Source of the DNA: a bacterium
Lineage (GTDB): Bacteria; Planctomycetota; J058; JAJDCP01
DNA length: 48,358 nt
Direction of reading: 5' to 3'
NCBI GenBank assembly: GCA_030428695.1
Contig: JAUIEM010000008.1
Location: forward strand, 1-48,358
Shown in pieces: positions 33,204 through 41,880 of the stretch (its first letter is position 1; every line of letters begins with the position of its first letter). Both the position numbers and the translations under genes were made by a program. The notes beneath the pieces are model-generated. The model was not told where the DNA came from, searched no databases, and saw only the letters and a program-made list of their open reading frames with translations.

Positions 33204-34444
33204 CGCTCCGCGGCCCGGATGCCCTGGCCCGAGACGTCCTCGCCCCCGGTCAGCAGCACGCTGCCGTCGGGCAGGCGTGTCGCCGCGTGGTCGTCCCGCG
33301 GCACCAGCGTGTTGCCGAGAGCGCTGAAGCTCTCGCTGGCGGGATCGAAGACCAGCGCGCTCGGCACGATCAGGTCGGCACCGTTCGGACCGGCCCCGTT
33401 GTCCTCCCCGCCGGCGATCAGGACCCGCCCGTCCGCGAGCAGCGTGCAGCTGTGGTCTTCCCGGCCGCCCCCCGGCATCGTCCCGAGCGCGCGGAAGGCG
33501 AGGGCCCCGACGTCGAGCAGCTCGGCGCTCGCGAGGGAGGTTCCGCTCGGGTCGCTGCCGCCGCTGACCAGCACCCGCCCATCCCCGAGCCGCACGGCCC
33601 GCTGATCTTCCCGCGCCTGCACGAGCGGCGGCCCGGGTAGGAGCTGCTCGCTGACCGGGTCGAAGATGACCGTCGCCGTGTCGGCGCTGCCGCCGAGCAG
33701 CAGCACCTCTCCTCCGGGCAGGGTCACGGCGCTGTGGCCGAAGCGCGGCGCGGGCAGGGTCGGCCCGGGCCGCGACTGGCCGGTCAGCGGATCGTACAGC
33801 TCGGTGTCGGCCAGGGGCGTGCCGCCGAGGCCGGTGCTCAGGCTGATGCGCAGACCGCCGGTACAGAGGATCTCGCCGCTCGCGAGCTGGGTCGCGGTGA
33901 ACTGGATGCGCGGCTGGCGCAGCTGTCCGCCGGGGCTGAAGCTGCCGGTAGCCGGGTCGAAGCGCTCGACGCTGCCCGCCAGGTCGCCGCCGAGCAGGAG
34001 CACGTCGCCCCCGACAGGGAGCGCGCGGTGCGAGAAGCGGAAGGTCGCCATCGGCGTCCCGGCGCTGAAGGTGTCCGTCAGCGGGTCGTACAGCTCGGTG
34101 GTCGCGGTCGGCAGCGGGATGCCGGCGAAGAAGCTCGCGTCCTCGAGGCCGCCGGCGAGCAGCACGCGCCCGTCGCCGAGCCCGGTGGCGGTCGCGAAGA
34201 AGCGCGGCCGCACCGCCTGGGCGGCGGCCTGGAAGTTGCCGGGCTGCCAGGCGGGCGCGGTGTTGCCGGCGTTCGCCGCGTTCCCCGCCGCGCCGGAGTT
34301 GCCGGCGTTCGCCGCGTTCCCCGCCGCGCCGGAGGTGCCCCCGTTTGCGCGGCTGCCGCTGGACGCGTTCGCCGTGGAACCGGAGCCGGACGCGCTACCG
34401 CAGCCGGCGAGGATGATGGACAGACAGATGATGAGCAGGCGCAT
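33191..34444 (-). CDS. Kelch-repeat lipoprotein with Asn/Gly/Ala linker
   Basis: This is a 417-residue protein. The signal MRLLIICLSIILAGCG has lipobox LAGC (cysteine 15). The linker from about 16 to 65 is made of Gly-Asn-Ala-Ser repeats such as AGNAANAGNSG. A propeller of six or seven Kelch blades (GDGRVLLAGG ... TELYDPLTDTFS and variants) fills the rest. It resembles the 820-residue Kelch protein at 17514-19976 but is half its size. It is a probable surface-exposed binding protein. GGAAG precedes the ATG. It overlaps murF tail to tail by 13 bases, so their transcripts must be antisense over their 3' ends. Confidence 0.87.
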   Translation of the reverse strand: MRLLIICLSIILAGCGSASGSGSTANASSGSRANGGTSGAAGNAANAGNSGAAGNAANAGNTAPAWQPGNFQAAAQAVRPRFFATATGLGDGRVLLAGGLEDASFFAGIPLPTATTELYDPLTDTFSAGTPMATFRFSHRALPVGGDVLLLGGDLAGSVERFDPATGSFSPGGQLRQPRIQFTATQLASGEILCTGGLRISLSTGLGGTPLADTELYDPLTGQSRPGPTLPAPRFGHSAVTLPGGEVLLLGGSADTATVIFDPVSEQLLPGPPLVQAREDQRAVRLGDGRVLVSGGSDPSGTSLASAELLDVGALAFRALGTMPGGGREDHSCTLLADGRVLIAGGEDNGAGPNGADLIVPSALVFDPASESFSALGNTLVPRDDHAATRLPDGSVLLTGGEDVSGQGIRAAERYVP

Positions 34445-34667
34445 CGGGACTTCCGCAGAGGCTGGCTGAGCGAGGATCATCCGGGCTCGACGGCGTTTGT
34501 CAACCCGGTGCTCCCTGCTGCACGACCCGCAGGTGCCCCGCCCGCCTCGACCGGGACTTCGTCGCGAGGGCTCGGACGCAGCTTGAGATCGGGTGCTTCG
34601 AGTCGGCGAGCCGCGGAGCCGTTTTCTTGGCTGGCACACCGTGCTGTTCCCATCCGGGCCCCGGCGC

Positions 34668-35498
34668 CTAGCGGCAGAGGAACACCGGCAGCGTCGCGCG
34701 TGCGACCACCTCACCGGTCGTCGAGCCGAGGAACAGCTCGTGCAGGTGGCTGTGGGAATACGCCCCCATCAGGATCGCGTCCGCCCCGACCTGCGTGGCC
34801 GTCGCGAGGATCTCCTCGCTCTCGCGCCCGGTCTTGTGGTGGGTGCGCGCCTCGATGCCGTGGGTGGACAGGTACTCGGCCGCCTCCTCGAACACCTTGC
34901 GCCCGCTGTCGTCTTCGACCCACACGATGTCGAGGCTGTCGGCGTCCTCTTCGATCAGGCTGGCCGCGAGCTTGAGGGCGATCGCGGCGGAGGGGCTGCC
35001 GTCGTAGGCGAGCAGGAGCTTGCGCGGCGGCGGCGCGGCCTCGGTGACGATCAGGCAGGGGACGTGCAGCCGACGCACCGTCGACTCGAGGGTCGAGCCG
35101 AACAGGCTGCGGCCGAGATGGTCGTGCTCGCCCCCCTTCCCCAGCACGACGAGGTCCGCCTGCTTGGCCGCCTGCGCGATCATCGCCGGGACCGGCCCGT
35201 AGGTCAGCGCCGAGTCGGCGGCGACCCCGGCCTGACGGCAGCGCTCGAGCTGCATCTCGAGCAGCACGCGGCCGCGCTCGTCGAGCTGCTCGCGCAGCCG
35301 CGCCTGGACGTCGAGGAAGGGCCCGAGCCCGAGCAGTCCGACGACGTCGCTGAGATACGCGCCCTCGAGCCGCTTCTGGTCGACGACGTGCAGCGCGAGG
35401 ACCCGGCCGTTCGCCCGTTGGCCGAGCGCGATGGCCTGCTCGATCACGGCGTTGGCGAAGGCGGAGCTGTCGATGCAGGCGAGGATGCTCTTGAACAC
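34668..35498 (-). CDS. Tandem UspA-domain universal stress protein
   Basis: This 276-residue protein has two fused UspA domains, about 1-150 and 160-276. Domain 1 starts FKSILACIDSS and ends LVVLGKGG...GRSLFGSTLESTV with a nearly complete ATP-binding loop (GxGG-x9-GS). Domain 2 starts KLLLAYDGSPSA and ends ILMGAY...FLGSTTGEVV. Tandem Usp proteins act in stress survival and may bind ATP. The start is GTG at 35498 with GGAGG six bases upstream. A promoter with TCGACA, 17 bases, TACGAT is at 35521-35549. Confidence 0.92.
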   Translation of the reverse strand: MFKSILACIDSSAFANAVIEQAIALGQRANGRVLALHVVDQKRLEGAYLSDVVGLLGLGPFLDVQARLREQLDERGRVLLEMQLERCRQAGVAADSALTYGPVPAMIAQAAKQADLVVLGKGGEHDHLGRSLFGSTLESTVRRLHVPCLIVTEAAPPPRKLLLAYDGSPSAAIALKLAASLIEEDADSLDIVWVEDDSGRKVFEEAAEYLSTHGIEARTHHKTGRESEEILATATQVGADAILMGAYSHSHLHELFLGSTTGEVVARATLPVFLCR

Positions 35499-35520
35499 GG
35501 TGCACCTCCGGAAAAGCCGC

Positions 35521-35549
35521 ATCGTAGCGCTTCCGCCGCGGGCTGTCGA
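35521..35549 (-). promoter_or_regulatory. Sigma-70-type promoter of the UspA gene
   Basis: On the minus strand TCGACA (35544-35549; five of six consensus) and TACGAT (35521-35526; four of six) are 17 bases apart. They are placed to start transcription about 16 bases before the GTG start, with GGAGG in the leader. Confidence 0.5.
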
Positions 35550-35580
35550 ACCGTTGCGCCCGTCGCGCTCTCCGCCTGCC

Positions 35581-35596
35581 TGACACAACTTTTGCA
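35581..35596 (+). promoter_or_regulatory. Candidate sigma-54 promoter before the PPC/NHL lipoprotein
   Basis: TGACACAACTTTTGCA has a perfect -12 TTGCA and correct spacing to a -24 box with A in place of the second G. The expected start is near 35608, leaving a 170-base leader before the ATG at 35782. The rest of the 283-base gap shows no other promoter I trust. Confidence 0.4.
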
Positions 35597-35781
35597 AAGC
35601 CCTGGACGGGGCCTGCGGCGCAGTGTCTCCAGGGTCGGGTGCGGCTGTGGGCTCGAAACACCTGCCCGGCGGAGGAGACGTGTAGTCAGGGCACAAGCGA
35701 AGCTCTACCATGGGAGCGCTGGAACACGGGCGCCCTGCGCCCGGCGGGACGAGGTCCAGCGTGGAGAACGGAGGGGCAACG

Positions 35782-38700
35782 ATGCGTGCTCGACGATGGC
35801 TTCTCGCCTGTCTGGTCCTGTGCGGTTGCGGTGGCGGAGGCAGCTCCGGCGGCGGAGGCAGCTCCGGCGGCGGTGGGAACACCGCGCCGCCCCCCGCGAG
35901 CGGCGACGCCCTCGAGAGCAACGACAGCGAAGCGGCGGCCAGCGCCCTGACCTTCCCCTACGCCCAGAGCGCGCTGTCGATCCACGACGCGACGGACAGC
36001 GACTGGTTCGCGTTCAACCTGTCGGCGGCCGGCGACCTCGAGGTCCTGTGCAGCTTCAGCCACGCCGCCGGCGACCTCGGCCTCGAGCTGCGGGGTGCCG
36101 GCGCAGGGGTGATCGCGAGCTCGAGCACGAGCAGCGACGACGAGGCCCTGCAGCTGCCGCTCAACGCCGGCAGCTACGTCCTCGTCGTGCGCGGCGTCGG
36201 CGGCGCGACCAACGACTACGCCCTGAGCGCCTCGTTCACGGTCGGCGGCGGGGGCGGTCCGCCGCCGGGTGGCGATGCCCTCGAGGCCAACGACACGCCG
36301 GCGACGGCGACCCTGGTCAGCCTGCCGTTCAGCCACGGCAACCTCGACCTGCATCACGCCGGCGACCGCGACTACTTCCAGGTCGACCTCAACGCGACCA
36401 CCGCCCTCGAGGTCGAGCTGAGCTTCAGCCACGCCGCGGGAGATCTGACGCTCGAGCTCCTCGCCGCCAACGGGGGCGTGCTCGCGAGCTCGAGCAGCGA
36501 CGACGAGGCCCTGAGCGAGACGCTGCCGAGCGGCACCTACCTCGTGCTGGTGCGGGGCCACGCGGGCGCGACCAACGGCTACGCCATCGACATCGACAGC
36601 GGGAGCGGCGCGCCGGTCGCGGACGTCAACGAAGCCAACGACAGCCCGGGGAGCGCGACCGCGTCCACCCTCCCCCACAGCCAGGTCGACCTCAGCCTGC
36701 ACAGCCCCAGCGATGTCGACTTCTTCGCGGTCGGCGTCAACCAGGCCGGGGACCTGCAGGTCGACCTCAGCTTCAGCCACGCCCTGGGGAACCTCGACGT
36801 CGAGCTCGTCGACGTCCAGGGCGCCGTGCTCGGCAGCGCGACCTCGAGCAGCGACGACGAGCAGCTGGTCGTGCGCATCCTGCCGGGGACCTGCTACGCG
36901 CGGGTGTACGGCGTCGGCGGCGCGCTGAACGAGTACGACATCGTGCTCGCCTTCACGCCGACCTCGGCGCTCGGCACGCCGACGAGCCCGGACCTGTACG
37001 AGCCGAACGAGACCTTCGCGACCGCCTTCCCGATCCCCGCGCTGATGTTCGCGGACTGCATGTTCTCGATCCACACCAACAGCGACGAGGACTTCTTCGC
37101 CTTCGACATCCCGAGCCCGGGCGACCTCAACATCAACGTGATGTTCAGCCACGCGAGCGGGGATATCGACATCCAGCTCCTGAACGGCACCGGCGGCGTG
37201 ATCCAGACCGCGCAGTCGGTCACGGACAACGAGATCATCAACCTGCCCGGCCAGGCGGCGGGCAGCTACGCCCTGCGGGTCTATGGCTGGCAGGGGGCGA
37301 CCAACCTGTACGACGTGGTCATCGGCCTCGGCAACACCGGCGGAGGCGGCGGCACGGGCGGCGGCGAGCTGTTCTCCGACCTGGTCGTCGAGAACCTGGC
37401 GAACCCGGAGCTGTTCAGCTTCAACGGGGATGAGACCCTCGGCCTGCACAGCTACATCCTCAACATCGGCAACGCCCCGGCCCCGGGCGCGGCGGCGGGC
37501 AACGCGACCGCGGACTTCAAGGTGCAGTCGCGCGATCCGGTGACCGGGGCGATCACTGTCCACGCCCAGGGCACGAAGGGACCGGTGTTCCTGACCAACA
37601 ACGGGGGCTGCAGCCGGCAGGACATCTTCGACCAGTGGTCCGACGCGGGCAGCCCGTTCATGCCCGGCTCCGGCACCGCGCCCACCTACACCGATCCGGG
37701 CTGCGTCGACTGGTACACCTCGGCGACGAACAACAACCTGACGACCCGGCTCAACGTGACGAACCTGCCCGCGGGCACCTACGAGTACGAGCTGCACGTC
37801 GACTTCCCGGAGACCTACGCCTTCGAGCCGGCCTTCGCCAAGGCGAACAACCGCGGCTGGGTCGAGTTCACGCTCGGCGGGACGCCCGGAGGGCCGCGCA
37901 CGGTCACGGTGACCGGGACCATCCAGCAGAGCGGCACCAAGACCGTCCAGTCCGGCGCGGCCTCGACCCTGGTCGGCAACGGCGCGGGTCTCAGCGGCCT
38001 CGGCGCGACGATGGCGAACGCGAGCGCCGCGGCGATCGGCTCCGCCCGCGGGGTCGGCCTCGATGCCGCCGGTCAGCTGTACTTCACCCTCGCCGACGAC
38101 GACAGCTTCTGGCGGCTGGAGAGCAACGGCAGCGCGACCCGGCTCAACGCGGCGCTCAGCCAGCCGATGGGCTTCGCCTTGCTGCCGAACGGCGACGTGC
38201 TGGTCGCCGATCACGGCGCCGATCGCATCGCCCTGCTCGACGCGAGCGCGGGCTACAGCGCGAGCACGCTCGCTCTGCCCGGCTTCACGATCGAGGCGCC
38301 GACCGCGGTCGCGAGCAGCGCAACGGGCGTCGCCTACATCTGCAACAGCGGCGGCCACGAGATCATCGCCTACGACACGAGCACCTCGACGGCGAACCGG
38401 GTGGCCGGCACCGGCCTCCAGGGTTTCTCGGGGGATGGAGGACCGGCCGACGCGGCGCAGCTCAGCTTCCCCCTGGGGGTCGATGTCGACGGCGACGTGC
38501 TGGTGATCGCGGACGGACACAACAACCGCATCCGGGCGGTCAACGTAGGGACGAACAGCGCGAGCCTGCTCGGCCACGTCATCGCGGCGGGGGAGATCAT
38601 CACGGTGTGCGGCGAGGGGGAGGTGTCGACCGCGGCGACGCAGCTCGACAACGGCACCGACGGCTTCGCGGGCGACGGCCGCCACGGCTTCGCGGCGATC

Positions 38701-39024
38701 CTCGACGGGCCCTCCGCGGTGCGCCTGCACGACGGGCTGGTCTGGTTCCTCGACGCGGACAACCACCGTGTGCGGGTGCTCGACGAGCGCGGCTACCTGC
38801 ACACCGTCGCCGGGGCGGTGGCGCTGCCGGCGAACAACGGCGCGCGGCCGGCGGGCAGCTTCCAGCAAGGCGTCGGAGACGGCGGGCCGGGACTCGGCGC
38901 CGACCTCAACCGGCCGATGGCGCTCGCGGTCCGTGACAATTCCAGCGCCGGCGTCGACCTCTACGTGGGGGACACGGACAACTACAGAATCCGCCTGCTC
39001 GGCGGAGTGGAGCTGACCGAATGA
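35782..39024 (+). CDS. Giant lipoprotein: four PPC domains plus NHL propeller
   Basis: This is a 1080-residue lipoprotein. The signal MRARRWLLACLVLCGCG is followed by a Gly/Ser linker. Four bacterial pre-peptidase C-terminal (PPC) beta-sandwich domains start near residues 42, 165, 281 and 404, each with the pattern (E)xND...FS(H)A.GDL..EL....Y.L.V.G. A beta domain at about 530-705 contains a DLVVENLANPELFSF start and an LPAGTYEYELHVDFPETY strand that recalls lysyl-oxidase-like modules. NHL/teneurin-type propeller blades (about 727-1080) include GFSGDGGPADAAQLSFPLG and ADGHNNRIRAVN. No peptidase domain is attached. It probably binds glycans or proteins on the surface. ATG 35782 has GGAGGGG upstream, and the stop overlaps the next lipoprotein (ATGA). 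Confidence 0.88.
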   Translation: MRARRWLLACLVLCGCGGGGSSGGGGSSGGGGNTAPPPASGDALESNDSEAAASALTFPYAQSALSIHDATDSDWFAFNLSAAGDLEVLCSFSHAAGDLGLELRGAGAGVIASSSTSSDDEALQLPLNAGSYVLVVRGVGGATNDYALSASFTVGGGGGPPPGGDALEANDTPATATLVSLPFSHGNLDLHHAGDRDYFQVDLNATTALEVELSFSHAAGDLTLELLAANGGVLASSSSDDEALSETLPSGTYLVLVRGHAGATNGYAIDIDSGSGAPVADVNEANDSPGSATASTLPHSQVDLSLHSPSDVDFFAVGVNQAGDLQVDLSFSHALGNLDVELVDVQGAVLGSATSSSDDEQLVVRILPGTCYARVYGVGGALNEYDIVLAFTPTSALGTPTSPDLYEPNETFATAFPIPALMFADCMFSIHTNSDEDFFAFDIPSPGDLNINVMFSHASGDIDIQLLNGTGGVIQTAQSVTDNEIINLPGQAAGSYALRVYGWQGATNLYDVVIGLGNTGGGGGTGGGELFSDLVVENLANPELFSFNGDETLGLHSYILNIGNAPAPGAAAGNATADFKVQSRDPVTGAITVHAQGTKGPVFLTNNGGCSRQDIFDQWSDAGSPFMPGSGTAPTYTDPGCVDWYTSATNNNLTTRLNVTNLPAGTYEYELHVDFPETYAFEPAFAKANNRGWVEFTLGGTPGGPRTVTVTGTIQQSGTKTVQSGAASTLVGNGAGLSGLGATMANASAAAIGSARGVGLDAAGQLYFTLADDDSFWRLESNGSATRLNAALSQPMGFALLPNGDVLVADHGADRIALLDASAGYSASTLALPGFTIEAPTAVASSATGVAYICNSGGHEIIAYDTSTSTANRVAGTGLQGFSGDGGPADAAQLSFPLGVDVDGDVLVIADGHNNRIRAVNVGTNSASLLGHVIAAGEIITVCGEGEVSTAATQLDNGTDGFAGDGRHGFAAILDGPSAVRLHDGLVWFLDADNHRVRVLDERGYLHTVAGAVALPANNGARPAGSFQQGVGDGGPGLGADLNRPMALAVRDNSSAGVDLYVGDTDNYRIRLLGGVELTE

Positions 39025-41384
39025 AGATCCGCATCTGGCTTCCCACGCTGCTCGTCTGCGTCGTTCTCGGCTGCGGGGGGGGCTCGTCGGGCTCTTCCGG
39101 GGCGAGCGCGGGGAACGGCGGGAACACGGGCAACTCCGGGAACACGGGCAACTCCGGGAACACGGGCAACACGGGCAACTCCGGGAACACGGGCAACTCC
39201 GGGAACACGGGTAACTCCGGGAACACCGGGAACACGGGCAACTCCGGGAACACGGGGAACAGCCCCTTCGGCCTGACCTCGCGGACGCCCTTCGCCGGTC
39301 ACAACTTCGCGTTGACCCCGCCGGCGCCGGCTCCGGGCACGCCGGACTTCGTCGCGGCCTTCCCGGGCCTGAGCTTCACCTGGCCGGTCTACATCACCCA
39401 CGCGGGCGACGGCACGGACCGGCTGTTCGTCATCGAGCAGCTCGGCGTGATCCGGGTCTTCGCCAACGACCCGGCGGCGACCAGCAGCACGGTCTTCCTC
39501 GACCTCAGCTCCGTGGCGAGCGGCTCGGCCGGCGGCGACGAGCGCGGTCTGCTCGGTCTCGCCTTCGACCCCGACTACGCGACCAACGGCACCTTCTACG
39601 TGCACTACACGACCGTCGTCGGCAACGCCCGCTCGCGCCTCTCGCGCTTCCAGGTCAGCGCCGCCAACCCGAACGTCGCCAACCCGGCCAGCGAGGAGAT
39701 CGTGCTCGAGGTCGGCCAGCCCTTCAGCAACCACAACGGCGGCATGATCGCGTTCGGCCCGGACGGTTTCCTCTACATGGCGCTCGGCGACGGCGGCAGC
39801 GGCGGCGACCCCTTCAACTACGGCCAGGACACCTCGGTGCTGCTCGGCAAGATGCTGCGGATCGATCCGCGCTCGAGCGCCACCTACACCATCCCGCCCG
39901 GCAACCCCTTCGTCGGCAGCGCCCCCCTCGACGAGATCTGGGCGACCGGGCTGCGCAACCCCTGGCGCTTCTCCTTCGACCGCCAGACCGGCGATCTGTG
40001 GCTCGGGGATGTCGGCCAGGGCACCCGGGAGGAGATCGACCTGATCGTGTCCGGCGGGAACTACGGCTGGCGGGTCTACGAGGGCGACGTCAGCCACAAC
40101 AACCCCCAGGGGCTGCCGGCGAGCAACTTCATCGCGCCGGTCATCGACTACCCGCGCAGCCAGGGCACGACCGTGATCGGCGGTTACGTGTACCGCGGCA
40201 GCGACGCGCCCTCCCAGGCCGGCCGCTACATCTACGCCGACTACGGCAGCGGCCGGGTGTGGTCGATGGAGCTGAACGGCACCACGCGGGTCAGCAACAG
40301 CCAGATCGACAGCGTCACGCAGCCGGTCTCCTTCGGGGAGGACGAGGCGGGGGAGCTGTACCTGTGCACCTACAACGGCACGATCCTGCGCATGGAAGAT
40401 CAGGGCGGGGGGCCGCCGGCGCCGAATCCTCCGCCGCAGACCCTGTCCGCGACCGGCCTGTTCAGCAACACCGCGACGCTGCTTCCCTCGGCGGGGCTCA
40501 TCGAGTACGACGTCAACGCCCCGCTGTGGTCCGATGCGGCGGGCAAGCGGCGCTGGCTCGCGCTGCCCGGAACCGACGATGTGACGTTCTCGGCGAGCGG
40601 CGACTTCGACTTCCCCCTCGGCACGGCCCTGGTCAAGCACTTCGAGCTCGAGCTCGAAGTCGGCAACCCGGCCTCGACCACGCGGCTGGAGACGCGGGTG
40701 CTGGTGCTGACCACGACCGGCTGGGGGGGCTACACCTACCGCTGGAACCAGGCCCAGACCGACGCCGACCTGGTGACGGCGGCGGCGACGGACACCTACA
40801 CCGTGCTCGACGCCGGGGCCCCCGGGGGACAGCGTAGCCAGGAGTGGTACTTCCCGAGCTCGAACGACTGCCAGCAGTGCCACACGGTCGCCGCGGGCCG
40901 GGTGCTCGGGGTGCGGACTGCGCAGCTCAACGGCGACTTCGACTACAACGGCATCGTCGACAACCAGCTGCGCTCCTGGAACAACATCGGCCTGTTCGCG
41001 ACCGACATCGGCGGCCACGCGCAGTACGAGGCCTGGCCCGCCCCGACCGATCTCACCGCCTCGCTGCACGACCGCACGCGGGCCTACCTCGCGTCGAACT
41101 GCGCCCACTGCCACCAGCCCGGCGGTCCGGCACCGACCGCCCTCGACCTGCGCTGGAGCACGCCCTTGTCGGCCACCCAGACCGTCGACGTCGCGCCGAG
41201 CTTCGGCGACCTCGGGCTGAGCAACGCGCGGATCATCAAGACCGGCGTCAAGGACGACAGCGTGCTCTGGGAGCGCCTGCGGCGGCTCGACGCCAACCGC
41301 ATGCCGCCGCTGGCGAGCAGCGAGCCCGACAGCGAGATGATCGACCTGATCGGCATCTGGATCGACGCAGGCGCCAACCCCTGA
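39021..41384 (+). CDS. Lipoprotein fusing a PQQ-type sugar dehydrogenase propeller to a dihaem cytochrome domain
   Basis: This is a 787-residue lipoprotein with lipid cysteine 18 (VVLGCG). A 50-residue Gly-Asn-Thr-Ser repeat linker is followed by a soluble glucose/sorbosone-dehydrogenase-like propeller (about 110-465). Key blocks are RLFVIEQLGVIRVF, DERGLLGLAFDPDY, NHNGGMIAFGPDGFLYMALGDG, GLRNPWRFSFDR and GNYGWRVYEG; the conserved His and Arg of the family are present. The C-terminal domain has two haem c motifs, CQQCH (617-621) and a CAHCH (694-698), and resembles a dihaem cytochrome found beside parallel-beta-helix proteins. The likely role is PQQ-dependent oxidation of a sugar or alcohol with direct electron transfer to the haems. 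It is coupled by ATGA to the PPC lipoprotein. Confidence 0.9.
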   Translation: MKIRIWLPTLLVCVVLGCGGGSSGSSGASAGNGGNTGNSGNTGNSGNTGNTGNSGNTGNSGNTGNSGNTGNTGNSGNTGNSPFGLTSRTPFAGHNFALTPPAPAPGTPDFVAAFPGLSFTWPVYITHAGDGTDRLFVIEQLGVIRVFANDPAATSSTVFLDLSSVASGSAGGDERGLLGLAFDPDYATNGTFYVHYTTVVGNARSRLSRFQVSAANPNVANPASEEIVLEVGQPFSNHNGGMIAFGPDGFLYMALGDGGSGGDPFNYGQDTSVLLGKMLRIDPRSSATYTIPPGNPFVGSAPLDEIWATGLRNPWRFSFDRQTGDLWLGDVGQGTREEIDLIVSGGNYGWRVYEGDVSHNNPQGLPASNFIAPVIDYPRSQGTTVIGGYVYRGSDAPSQAGRYIYADYGSGRVWSMELNGTTRVSNSQIDSVTQPVSFGEDEAGELYLCTYNGTILRMEDQGGGPPAPNPPPQTLSATGLFSNTATLLPSAGLIEYDVNAPLWSDAAGKRRWLALPGTDDVTFSASGDFDFPLGTALVKHFELELEVGNPASTTRLETRVLVLTTTGWGGYTYRWNQAQTDADLVTAAATDTYTVLDAGAPGGQRSQEWYFPSSNDCQQCHTVAAGRVLGVRTAQLNGDFDYNGIVDNQLRSWNNIGLFATDIGGHAQYEAWPAPTDLTASLHDRTRAYLASNCAHCHQPGGPAPTALDLRWSTPLSATQTVDVAPSFGDLGLSNARIIKTGVKDDSVLWERLRRLDANRMPPLASSEPDSEMIDLIGIWIDAGANP
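39111..39260. repeat. 18-bp minisatellite encoding a Gly-Asn linker
   Basis: GGGAACACGGGCAACTCC-type 9- and 18-mers repeat through 150 bases and encode GNTGNS units directly after the lipid anchor. The near-identity of units indicates recent slippage or unequal crossing-over; linker length is likely variable. Confidence 0.85.
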
Positions 41385-41389
41385 CATCG

Positions 41390-41409
41390 GATGTGCAGGC
41401 CTGCACATC
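41390..41409. repeat. Perfect 20-bp palindrome after the dehydrogenase stop
   Basis: GATGTGCAGGCCTGCACATC is a perfect inverted repeat starting six bases past the TGA. It could form an 8-bp stem with a GGCC loop as a weak terminator. No T-run follows, so it may instead be an operator for a dimeric regulator. Confidence 0.6.
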
Positions 41410-41434
41410 GCGTGCAGGCTGCTGAAACGGGGCG

Positions 41435-41483
41435 GGTCGCGAGCGCGGCCCGCCCGGTTCCGTGTGTGCGCCGGCCGGCGTGC
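41435..41483. repeat. 49-bp direct repeat, copy 1
   Basis: It pairs with 41720-41768. The last 25 bases of each copy (CCGTGTGTGCGCC... to GCGTGC) are identical, and the first 24 differ at only a few positions. Each contains the palindrome GCCGGCCGGC. Confidence 0.75.
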
Positions 41484-41719
41484 CGGAGCCCTGGCCCGCC
41501 GGTTTCCCGCCCGCCATCTCTGCCGAAGAAGACCGTGGACCGTCGGCCGTCGGCCGTCGGTGCGTGGCCGTGACCGTGGCCGTGACCGTGGGCCGGGTTG
41601 CAGTCTCCGCTGGTTCTGCCCCGCCGGGAGTCGTTGACGACCCGGTTCCTTGGAAGTGCTCTCGCATTCGTATGCCTGCGAGTCCGGGAAGATCCGCCCG
41701 AATGCCCTGCCATAGGGCC

Positions 41720-41768
41720 GGTCGCCGGCGCGGCCCGCCCCGGTCCGTGTGTGCGCCGGCCGGCGTGC
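41720..41768. repeat. 49-bp direct repeat, copy 2
   Basis: This is the second copy of the 41435-41483 element. Its GCCGGCCGGC core lies about 105 bases upstream of the sigma-54 promoter at 41865, a typical distance for an enhancer site, though no protein is known to bind it. Confidence 0.75.
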
Positions 41769-41864
41769 AACTCTGTCAGCCCGCATCGTTCCAGCTGCCA
41801 CGCACATGAGACGCATCCTGGTACGGAAACGCCGTTTTTCCGCCGTGACGCGTCTGCGGAGGCC

Positions 41865-41880
41865 TGGCACGGTCCTTGCA
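41865..41880 (+). promoter_or_regulatory. Perfect-consensus sigma-54 promoter of the GH3/Rieske operon
   Basis: TGGCACGGTCCTTGCA matches the sigma-54 consensus TGGCACG-N4-TTGCW at every defined position. Transcription should start near 41892, leaving a leader of about 20 bases containing GGAGAT before the GTG at 41912. Expression must then depend on an enhancer-binding activator such as the type encoded at 12169-15168. Confidence 0.85.

Noticed and set aside
38982..41870. Minus-strand frame of 962 codons opposite the sugar dehydrogenase
   Set aside because: The plus strand has a lipoprotein signal, dehydrogenase blocks and haem motifs. The minus-strand product is Arg/Ala/Gly/Val-biased shadow.
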